Shown here: piece by piece, positions 1-5,228 of the stretch
Layout: every line of letters starts with the position of its first letter
How positions within the stretch are numbered: position 1 is the first letter of the stretch
DNA from: an uncultured Desulfovibrionaceae bacterium
Lineage (GTDB): Bacteria > Desulfobacterota > Desulfovibrionia > Desulfovibrionales > Desulfovibrionaceae
Assembly: GCA_947074125.1 (NCBI GenBank)
Contig: CAMTOM010000030.1
Location: 1 to 9,677, forward strand
Length of the DNA stretch: 9,677 nt
Direction of reading: 5' to 3'
The notes under the pieces: model-generated
What the model saw: only the letters and a program-made list of their open reading frames with translations
Told to the model about the DNA's origin: nothing
Database searches by the model: none
Translations under genes and position numbers: made by a program

Positions 1-203
1 AAATGAATATTATTTACATTATTCATAATAGATAGAATTATTATTTATAAAAATATAAAAAAATACAGTATCTGAAAAATATCTTTTTCAAGAGATACCT
101 TTTACAGATACTGTATCTAAAAATAAACATGCTTTTATGCCAAGTAAGGTATAGCTTTAATACTCCTTCTTCACTATCACTTCATAGTAATGATCTGTCG
201 CGA
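1..203. other. AT-rich intergenic tail downstream of the hydrolase
   Basis: No credible gene is visible here on either strand. Bases 1-180 are about 22% G+C by direct count, far below the roughly 50% of the neighbouring coding DNA. The stretch holds the hydrolase terminator (bases 57-116), a separate 7-bp inverted repeat (bases 3-9 with 20-26) and several copies of the word GTATCT or its complement. It looks like the edge of the conserved cluster, and the next gene lies outside the window. Confidence 0.7.
57..116 (-). terminator. Rho-independent terminator after the hydrolase gene
   Basis: On the minus strand a perfect 12-bp stem (bases 105-116 pairing with 63-74) encloses a 30-nt loop and is followed directly by six T (bases 57-62) and a further AT-rich run. 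It begins about 87 nt after the hydrolase stop codon. The loop can form a weaker inner hairpin. The plus-strand side has no matching T-run, so the signal points one way. The stem is AT-rich and the loop long, which makes it weaker than a textbook terminator. Confidence 0.65.
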
Positions 204-1070
204 TTACCGCAATTTCTCTCGTAAAAAAGCAAGAACACTGTTCACCGTCTTTTCACGTTCACGTGAGAAGACATGATCTTCGCCATCAAGGAGAGCTAGT
301 GTCGCATTTTCATATATATTCTGATACCGCTCGCCATACACAGCATCGACAATCGTATCAGACAAACCATGTATAATAAACACAGGGCCAGCATAACGCC
401 CAGCAACCTCATAAATGGGCAATGCCTGCGCCGCTTTGATATATTCACGCCCCAGCTTGTATCCATTAAAAATTGTCACATATTCCGGAATAGCTTCAGG
501 GTCAAACCTCACTCCCACAATATTACCCTGCAAAGCATGCTCTTTGAGAACAGCAGCAGGCGCCATCAACACGAGAGCTGCTACGCTCTCAGTACCAAGT
601 TCACCTCCAAGCATACTGGCAACCACTCCTCCCTGTGAGTGTCCCAGCAAGGCAATATCGCTCACAAAAGGCAAAGACCTTGCGTATGTATACATATTTC
701 TGGCGTCTTCAATCTCTTTGGGAACAGTCATGTCCTGAAAGGTACCGTCACTTTCTCCATGCCCGTTAAAATCAAAGCGAATGGACGCAATTCCTGCGTG
801 CTGAAGGGCCTCGGCAAGCGCAGTCATAAGAGGATCTTTTGTACTCGAAGTAATACCGTGCATCAAAACAACCAGCGGACACTTCTCTCCCTGCCTGAGT
901 TCTGGAACTTGCAGTATGCCATGTACATTGCCCACCGCGCCTGTAATTTTCAGGCTTTCTACACCTTCACCCTTGCTGCTCTCCTCAGTGTCATAACCAA
1001 ACAGAAACAGTACCAAGAGTGCCAAAAGACAGAGGCCAATAAGTATTTGCTTACCCTGTGCTGCAGTCAT
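204..1070 (-). CDS. Membrane-anchored alpha/beta hydrolase, cinnamoyl-esterase-like
   Basis: A 288-residue serine hydrolase. Residues about 8-26 form one hydrophobic segment followed by an acidic, Ser/Gly-rich linker, so it is probably a signal anchor with the catalytic domain in the periplasm. The alpha/beta-hydrolase fold shows the oxyanion motif HGI (71-73), the stretch RFDFNGHGESDG (about 98-109), the nucleophile elbow GHSQG with Ser145, Asp238 in HGLSD, and His266. The body closely resembles, from memory, the Lactobacillus johnsonii LJ0536 and Butyrivibrio Est1E cinnamoyl esterases, including LVLMAPAA and LPIYEV. That suggests hydrolysis of feruloyl or similar esters, but the substrate is inferred. 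I chose the ATG at 1070 because GGAG lies 6 nt upstream. An ATG four codons earlier (1082) has no ribosome binding site. The gene follows a terminator-like hairpin by only a few bases. A generic acyl esterase or lipase remains possible. Confidence 0.85.
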   Translation of the reverse strand: MTAAQGKQILIGLCLLALLVLFLFGYDTEESSKGEGVESLKITGAVGNVHGILQVPELRQGEKCPLVVLMHGITSSTKDPLMTALAEALQHAGIASIRFDFNGHGESDGTFQDMTVPKEIEDARNMYTYARSLPFVSDIALLGHSQGGVVASMLGGELGTESVAALVLMAPAAVLKEHALQGNIVGVRFDPEAIPEYVTIFNGYKLGREYIKAAQALPIYEVAGRYAGPVFIIHGLSDTIVDAVYGERYQNIYENATLALLDGEDHVFSREREKTVNSVLAFLREKLR

Positions 1071-1087
1071 TTCTCTCTCCATTATAT

Positions 1088-1116
1088 AAAAAAAGGCGAC
1101 AAGAAATACCTGCCGC
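1088..1116 (-). terminator. Terminator or attenuator between the zinc-ribbon gene and the hydrolase
   Basis: On the minus strand an 8-bp stem (bases 1109-1116 with 1096-1103, two G-U pairs) and a 5-nt loop are followed by CTTTTTTT (T-run 1088-1094). It starts 28 nt after the zinc-ribbon stop codon. The T-run ends only 7 nt before the GGAG ribosome binding site of the hydrolase. Termination here would therefore remove the hydrolase from the upstream transcript almost at its leader, and readthrough would express it. Confidence 0.6.
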
Positions 1117-1143
1117 TTCCCAAATGTGTTTCACTACGAAACA

Positions 1144-1353
1144 TCACATCCGATCAACATAGACATTCTCCAGAAAGTCCTCCATGACGCTGTCAGCCTC
1201 GGCAATAAAACGCCTGAGCGGATAACTGGCACCACACGCCGCACACCGCATAATAACATCATGACAGGATCTGGCAATCAGCAATGAAGCATCACATTCC
1301 GGACACTTCAGACTTGTCTGCGCTTCACGCGCTCTTCCCCACAATGAACTCAT
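1144..1353 (-). CDS. Small dual-CXXC zinc-ribbon-like protein
   Basis: A 69-residue protein with CPEC (17-20) and CAAC (37-40), an extra Cys30 between them, then GASYPLRRF and an acidic C-terminal helix (about 51-65). The paired CXXC motifs spaced by about 16 residues fit a small zinc ribbon. I associate it with the 'dual CXXC motif small (seleno)protein' family known in Desulfovibrio-type genomes. Some members of that family carry selenocysteine, but all four motif positions here are TGT cysteine codons. I chose the ATG at 1353 because AAGGAG lies 9 nt upstream. The frame stays open further upstream into ftsZ, but the possible starts there (1380, 1575) lack a ribosome binding site and the added residues look non-coding. 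It lies 169 nt after ftsZ and may be cotranscribed with it. The function is unknown. No signal peptide or membrane segment is visible, so it is probably cytoplasmic. Confidence 0.8.
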   Translation of the reverse strand: MSSLWGRAREAQTSLKCPECDASLLIARSCHDVIMRCAACGASYPLRRFIAEADSVMEDFLENVYVDRM

Positions 1354-1371
1354 TTCCTCCAACTCCTTAAC

Positions 1372-1402
1372 AAAAAACATGGGCAGATGAAGCCATCCGC
1401 CC
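1372..1402 (-). terminator. Hairpin plus T-run after ftsZ, terminator or leader attenuator
   Basis: On the minus strand a 9-bp stem with one G-U pair (bases 1394-1402 with 1381-1389) and a 4-nt loop is followed, after three bases, by six T (1372-1377). This fits an intrinsic terminator for the ftsZ transcript, slightly weakened by the 3-nt offset. The T-run ends 3 nt before the AAGGAG of the zinc-ribbon gene. Alternatively, the hairpin may sit at the 5' end of a transcript starting near base 1400 and protect it. Confidence 0.5.
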
Positions 1403-1408
1403 GTTATA
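1403..1408 (-). promoter_or_regulatory. Possible -10 box for the zinc-ribbon gene
   Basis: The minus strand reads TATAAC preceded by an A-rich stretch. A start about 7 nt downstream would fall at the first bases of the hairpin at 1381-1402, giving a transcript that begins with a stem-loop. No convincing TTGACA-like -35 box is present at the usual spacing, so this is a weak call. Confidence 0.2.
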
Positions 1409-1439
1409 TTTTCTTGATTTTTCTTCCACTTTCCGCATC

Positions 1440-1471
1440 CCCGCAACGGAGGCAAAAAGCCTCCGTGCGGG
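1440..1471 (-). other. Strong GC-rich hairpin in the ftsZ 3' region
   Basis: A perfect 8-bp arm pair extended by 5 bp across a single-base bulge forms a 13-bp stem with a five-base loop (TTTTT on the minus strand). There is no T-run after it on either strand, so it is not a standard intrinsic terminator. It lies about 50 nt after the ftsZ stop. A weaker 5-bp hairpin (1477-1492) precedes it and a terminator-like hairpin follows. It may be a 3' stabiliser or a processing signal for ftsZ mRNA. Confidence 0.6.
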
Positions 1472-1522
1472 CATTCCAGGGCTAATACCCTGAAAGGATT
1501 CCAGGCGCGCAGGCCGGAAATA

Positions 1523-2845
1523 TCAGTCTGCCTGATGGCGGATAAACGTTGGTGTTTCAAAATCCTCTTCATCAAAGGTATAATCGTCTTTCCCTGGAGT
1601 ATACTGCGTTGCAGAACGACGGGCAGTACCCATCATTTCACTTTTACGCTGATATGGGGGAACATGACTGCCTTCGTCCGCCCAACCTGCGGTCATGCGC
1701 CGCCGATACACGGGACGGCTGCTCATCTGTGGCATGGGATCTTCCATCACAGGTGCAGGCGCAGGCTGCACAGGAGCTTGAGCCACAGGAGGAGCCACAC
1801 GATTCATGGCAGCATTTTCGGCAGAAAAAGATGTTACTCTGGCAGCATTAGCAGTAAGGGTATTCATGCCCTTAACAACTGGTTCAATGCCTGTTGCGAT
1901 CACAGTAATGCGGATCTCATCTTCCATGTTGTCATCATAGACAATACCAAAGAAGATATTGGCATCTGGATGCGCGGCTTCAGAAATGGTATCACCAATA
2001 TCCTGAATTTCGTCGCCAGAAATATCCATAGAAGCTGTGATATTATAGAGTACTGCCCGTGCGCCTTCCAAAGAGACGTCTTCCAGAAGAGGACTCATAA
2101 TCGCACGCTGTGCCGCCTCACGAGCACGGTTTTCACCAGAGGCTATTCCCGTGCCCATGAGGGCCAGACCTGCTTCACCCATACATGTACGGACGTCAGC
2201 AAAGTCTACGTTGATGTGACCATTTTCGGTAATAACGTCAGATATACCCTTGACCGCATAGTAGAGCACATCATTGGCTTTGCGCAGCATCTCATTGAAT
2301 GGTGTCTTTTTAGGGGCAAATGCCATCAGACGATCATTGGGAATGGTGATCAAGCAGTCCACATGCTTCTTGAACTCTTCCACCCCAGCTTCGGCTGCAG
2401 CACGCCTTTTTGAGCCTTCAAAACCAAAAGGCTTTGTGACCACGCCCACGGTAAGAGCTCCCAGCTCCTTGGCTACCTGGGCAATAACAGGGGCAGCTCC
2501 TGTACCGGTACCACCGCCCATCCCTGCGGTAACAAAAACCATATCGGCATCCCCGATAGCGTCGCGAATGCAATCAACACTTTCGATTGCAGCTTCACGC
2601 CCAACCGCAGGATTCGCACCAGCTCCCAAACCTTTGGTAAGCTTTTCACCAATCTGAATCTTACAGGGAGCTGAATTTTTATTGAGAGCCTGCACATCGG
2701 TATTGGCACAAACAAAGTGTACCCCTTGCAGACCACAGGAAATCATATTCTGGATGGCATTACCGCCACCACCACCAACACCAAAGACCTTGATCTTTGC
2801 GCTGTTGCCCAAGGCACCATCAGCGATATCATCAACAATTGTCAT
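1523..2845 (-). CDS. ftsZ: Cell division protein FtsZ
   Basis: A tubulin-like GTPase of 440 residues that polymerises at midcell into the Z ring, the scaffold for the divisome. The nucleotide-binding loop GGGGGNA is at 24-30, the tubulin signature GGGTGTGAAP at 110-119, and the catalytic T7 loop NVDFAD at 212-217 with Asp214 and Asp217. The globular domains end near residue 325. A Pro/Ala/Gln-rich variable linker of about 100 residues follows, then the conserved tail TPTFIRHQAD (431-440). That tail is very like the E. coli peptide that binds FtsA and ZipA. The ATG at 2845 is supported by GGGAGG 5 nt upstream. The gene is intact and of normal length. It is separated from ftsA by 274 nt, so it may have its own promoter or leader control in addition to readthrough from the cluster. 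Confidence 0.98.
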   Translation of the reverse strand: MTIVDDIADGALGNSAKIKVFGVGGGGGNAIQNMISCGLQGVHFVCANTDVQALNKNSAPCKIQIGEKLTKGLGAGANPAVGREAAIESVDCIRDAIGDADMVFVTAGMGGGTGTGAAPVIAQVAKELGALTVGVVTKPFGFEGSKRRAAAEAGVEEFKKHVDCLITIPNDRLMAFAPKKTPFNEMLRKANDVLYYAVKGISDVITENGHINVDFADVRTCMGEAGLALMGTGIASGENRAREAAQRAIMSPLLEDVSLEGARAVLYNITASMDISGDEIQDIGDTISEAAHPDANIFFGIVYDDNMEDEIRITVIATGIEPVVKGMNTLTANAARVTSFSAENAAMNRVAPPVAQAPVQPAPAPVMEDPMPQMSSRPVYRRRMTAGWADEGSHVPPYQRKSEMMGTARRSATQYTPGKDDYTFDEEDFETPTFIRHQAD

Positions 2846-2850
2846 ACGCG

Positions 2851-2896
2851 CCTCCCTTTCATAATGAAAGGATTACCCCTGCCTTGCAGGGATTAC
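2851..2896 (-). promoter_or_regulatory. Structured leader of ftsZ: two tandem hairpins at the ribosome binding site
   Basis: Just before ftsZ the minus strand holds a 6-bp hairpin with a 3-nt loop (2877-2891), flanked by two copies of the 7-mer GTAATCC (2870-2876 and 2890-2896). A 7-bp hairpin with a 3-nt loop follows (2855-2871). The 3' arm of the second hairpin includes the first two G of the ftsZ AAGGGAGG Shine-Dalgarno sequence, so folding could partly mask ribosome access. The pairing is visible in the sequence. A regulatory role is inference. Confidence 0.35.
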
Positions 2897-2985
2897 TGAA
2901 CTAGCCGCTTCTCAATTCTGCCCGCCAGAATCCGAAGCGTCACAGCAAGAACATTCACGAAATTTCCGAACTCTTTCCGGTTCAT
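2893..2985 (-). CDS. Possible 30-residue ORF upstream of ftsZ
   Basis: This ATG-to-TAA frame starts MNRKEFGNFVNVLAV and ends AGRIEKRLVQ. It has a basic start, a hydrophobic middle (FVNVLAVTLRIL) and a basic end, which could form an amphipathic helix. Its ATG overlaps the stop codon of the preceding tiny frame in ATGA, a classic coupling arrangement. An AGGAG lies 12 nt upstream, which is far for an efficient start. It ends 47 nt before ftsZ. I recognise no family, and an ORF this short could arise by chance. Confidence 0.25.
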   Translation of the reverse strand: MNRKEFGNFVNVLAVTLRILAGRIEKRLVQ

Positions 2986-3038
2986 CCCGTGCGGTGGCTC
3001 CTGTGAAAACCACCTGTGTTTGTGTCCTTTTTGGACAT
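2982..3038 (-). CDS. Possible 18-residue ORF coupled to the next tiny frame
   Basis: The frame reads MSKKDTNTGGFHRSHRTG and stops at TGA, overlapping the next ATG by four bases. It is hydrophilic and basic. An AGGAG lies 12 nt upstream of the ATG, a weak placement. It could be a leader peptide whose translation governs the following frame or ftsZ, or it could be chance. Confidence 0.15.
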   Translation of the reverse strand: MSKKDTNTGGFHRSHRTG

Positions 3039-3053
3039 CAGTTCCAGCGGCTC

Positions 3054-3095
3054 CTAAAGGCCGCCCCCCTTGAAATTCAGAACCATCATACCCAT
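3054..3095 (-). CDS. Possible 13-residue leader peptide after ftsA
   Basis: The frame reads MGMMVLNFKGGGL and stops at TAG. It has a well-placed AGAGGA 6 nt before the ATG, starts 24 nt after the ftsA stop, and lies in the same transcript direction. Chance is a real alternative at this length. The good ribosome binding site is the only positive evidence. Confidence 0.2.
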   Translation of the reverse strand: MGMMVLNFKGGGL

Positions 3096-3119
3096 GACAG
3101 TTCCTCTGAAAAAATCAGA

Positions 3120-4352
3120 TCAGAAAATTTCTGAAAACCATCGTTTGAATCTGGCAAGCAATTCATTATACATGCGCGTCTCACCAGTAGAGAAGTTCTT
3201 TACCTGAGTGGCATCCTGCTCTGTTCCATAACACAGCAGCCCCACCGCTGTGGCGAATTTTGGGCTGTTCACGACGTCTTTCAGACCGCCCACATTGCGG
3301 GGATAGCCAATGCGTGTGGGCAAACCAAAAATCTGTTCACCAAGCTCCTGACAGCCTTCAATAAGCGCTGTACCGCCAGTCAGCACCACACCAGCGCCAA
3401 TCATTTCTTTATATCCTGAGCGCAAGAGAGCCTGATTAACCAGATATAAAATTTCTTCCATGCGCGGCTCACATATTTCAGCCAGTACCTGTCGTGAAAG
3501 ACGACGTGATTCACGCCCTCCCACGCTGGGAACTTCTATCAGCTCGCCACTGGGAACCATCTCGGCCAAAGCGCAGCCATATTTGATTTTGATCTTTTCG
3601 GCTGCGGCCACAGGGGTACGCAGTCCAAAAGCAATATCATTTGTCAGGTTCTGCCCACCAAGTGCCAGCACTGAAGTATGCTTGATGGAAGCATTGGAGA
3701 AGATGGCTATATCCGTTGTGCCACCGCCCATATCTACCAGAGCAACGCCAATTTCGCGTTCTTCTGGTGTCAGTACTGCCTTTGCCGAGGCCAGGGACTC
3801 CAGAACCGAGTCTGAAACTTCAAGCCCGCTACGGTTGCAGGAGCGATGGATATTTTGTGCAGAAGAGACAGCAGCAGTCACAATATGCACCATCACCTCA
3901 AGACGCACACCCGCCATTCCCAGCGGATCAGCAATACCACGCTGGTCATCCACAATGTATTCTTGCGGCAAGGTGTGGATCACTTCACGGTCTGCGGGAA
4001 TAGCCACGGCTTTTGCCGCTTCAAGGGCACGTTCCACATCACGGTGATCGACCTCACCACCTTTGACAGCAATCACTCCGTGGCTGTTGATACTGGTAAT
4101 ATGACTGCCAGCAATGCCCACATATACGTTGTGGATTTCACAACCGGCCATATTTTCTGCTTCATCAACAGCACGCCGGATAGCCTGCACAGTCTGCTCA
4201 ATATTAACAACAACGCCTTTGCGTACTCCTGTGGAAGGACATGTCCCAATACCCACAACATCAACGCCACCGGTTTCAGAGCGTTCGCCAACAACCACGC
4301 AAATCTTTGTTGTCCCTATATCAAGACCGACAATCAGTTCTGATCTTGCCAT
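3120..4352 (-). CDS. ftsA: Cell division protein FtsA
   Basis: An actin-like ATPase of 410 residues that anchors FtsZ filaments to the inner membrane and recruits later divisome proteins. Visible motifs are phosphate-1 LDIGTTK (10-16), the SHS2/1C subdomain around 85-165, phosphate-2 DMGGGTTD (207-214) and the adenosine motif LTGGTALIEG (324-333). The C-terminal amphipathic helix FKRWFSEIF (402-410) is the membrane-targeting sequence, joined to the core by a short linker. The length is usual for the family. The ATG at 4352 has CAGGAG 7 nt upstream. It begins 30 nt after ftsQ, so it is probably cotranscribed with it. It is intact, with no missing key residue seen. Confidence 0.97.
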   Translation of the reverse strand: MARSELIVGLDIGTTKICVVVGERSETGGVDVVGIGTCPSTGVRKGVVVNIEQTVQAIRRAVDEAENMAGCEIHNVYVGIAGSHITSINSHGVIAVKGGEVDHRDVERALEAAKAVAIPADREVIHTLPQEYIVDDQRGIADPLGMAGVRLEVMVHIVTAAVSSAQNIHRSCNRSGLEVSDSVLESLASAKAVLTPEEREIGVALVDMGGGTTDIAIFSNASIKHTSVLALGGQNLTNDIAFGLRTPVAAAEKIKIKYGCALAEMVPSGELIEVPSVGGRESRRLSRQVLAEICEPRMEEILYLVNQALLRSGYKEMIGAGVVLTGGTALIEGCQELGEQIFGLPTRIGYPRNVGGLKDVVNSPKFATAVGLLCYGTEQDATQVKNFSTGETRMYNELLARFKRWFSEIF

Positions 4353-4382
4353 CTTTCAACTCCTGCGAACGCCTGAACAAAC

Positions 4383-5228
4383 CTAGGGTACGCCATTCAT
4401 TATTACCCAGACCTTATCATCTGCAGATCGTATCTCCCGCACATTTCCGATTTCTTTGCGGCGAGCCAAATCCTGTAGGGTCTGACGTATTTTTTTCAGA
4501 TTTTTTTGCCAATCTGTGCTGCTGATCGTCAACCGTAAATCCCTGTCAGCAACATCAAATTCCAACACCTGTCCGGGACGTACCCTGATTGCCCCAATAG
4601 AAGCAAAAGCTGCGGGAAGACCTCCGTGCTGTATCTCGTACAGACACGCCGCAAGCGATTGTGCCCAATCACCACTCCCCTTTGCAATGTCCAGCATGGG
4701 CAGTGAGATGAAGTTTGCCCCTTCCACCGGAGCAATCACATCCCCCTGTTCACCTGCATAGTAAAGCTTTTTCTCACGGCGTACCCAAAAAAAGGGGACG
4801 CGCTCCTCAACCTTTAAAATGAAGCGGTCTGGCAGTATTCGCTTTACAGAAGCACCCACAATCCACGGATTCTCTATTAAACGACGTTCTGCCTGTGCGA
4901 TATTCATGGAGAGAGCATTTTCTCCAAGCCGCAAACCCGCAAGCTTCAATACGCTTTCACGTGTAAGACGCGCATTGCCCATAACGCTGACATGCTTTGT
5001 CTCAAAAAAGGAACTTGTTGTAATAAGGCCATAGACCTTCAATGTTCCCAGGCAAATCCCCAAAAAAAGCGCTATGCAAAAACAACTCACCAAAAAGGTA
5101 CTGAGAAAACGACGGGGACTGCCAAATATTGCAAACGACGGCTTTTTGAGAACAAAGCGTTTGCGCGAAGGCTTATTCACATAGGTATTACGCGCACGTC
5201 GTTTATTCTTTCCTAAATCCGAGGCCAC
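4383..5228 (-). CDS. ftsQ: Cell division protein FtsQ
   Basis: A bitopic inner-membrane protein of 281 residues that links cytoplasmic and periplasmic divisome parts, normally through FtsB and FtsL. A strongly basic cytoplasmic N-terminus (1-40) precedes one membrane segment (about 42-66). A POTRA domain (about 75-143, containing ENPWIVGASVKRILPDRFILKVEE in two adjoining stretches) and the FtsQ/DivIB beta domain (about 145-280) follow. The start is a GTG at 5228, overlapping the end of murB by 16 nt. No strong Shine-Dalgarno sequence is visible before it, so translation is probably coupled to murB. The next in-frame alternative is a GTG at codon 17, which has no better ribosome binding site. 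FtsQ sequences diverge widely, so the call rests on the architecture and on the position before ftsA. Confidence 0.93.
   Translation of the reverse strand: MASDLGKNKRRARNTYVNKPSRKRFVLKKPSFAIFGSPRRFLSTFLVSCFCIALFLGICLGTLKVYGLITTSSFFETKHVSVMGNARLTRESVLKLAGLRLGENALSMNIAQAERRLIENPWIVGASVKRILPDRFILKVEERVPFFWVRREKKLYYAGEQGDVIAPVEGANFISLPMLDIAKGSGDWAQSLAACLYEIQHGGLPAAFASIGAIRVRPGQVLEFDVADRDLRLTISSTDWQKNLKKIRQTLQDLARRKEIGNVREIRSADDKVWVIMNGVP

Noticed and set aside
639..1187. A 182-codon plus-strand frame opposite the hydrolase
   Set aside because: The opposite strand encodes an intact catalytic triad and family motifs. The plus-strand translation has no recognisable domain and runs through the terminator.
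1354..1575. A longer N-terminus for the zinc-ribbon gene reaching into ftsZ
   Set aside because: The added 74 residues cover the intergenic hairpins and the ftsZ end, no ribosome binding site precedes those starts, and AAGGAG supports the ATG at 1353.
1535..2413. A 292-codon open frame on the plus strand opposite ftsZ
   Set aside because: It is antisense to a certain ftsZ, is rich in His, Cys and Arg, shows no domain pattern, and is explained by the codon bias of the real gene.
2906..2930. TGGCGGG...TTGAG on the minus strand as a sigma-54 promoter
   Set aside because: The spacing between the GG and GC-like elements is wrong by one base and the GC of the -12 element is missing.
3085..3090. 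TATGAT on the minus strand as a -10 box for ftsZ
   Set aside because: The upstream positions at 17-18 nt are only a T-run with no TTGACA-like hexamer, and the match may be chance.
3105..3119. A 5-bp hairpin with an A/T loop at the ftsA stop codon, considered as a terminator
   Set aside because: The stem is short and no T-run follows it. The next bases carry a possible ribosome binding site instead.
3460..4047. A 195-codon plus-strand frame opposite ftsA
   Set aside because: Ser/Thr/Arg/Pro-rich low-information translation, fully inside ftsA. This is a typical shadow frame.
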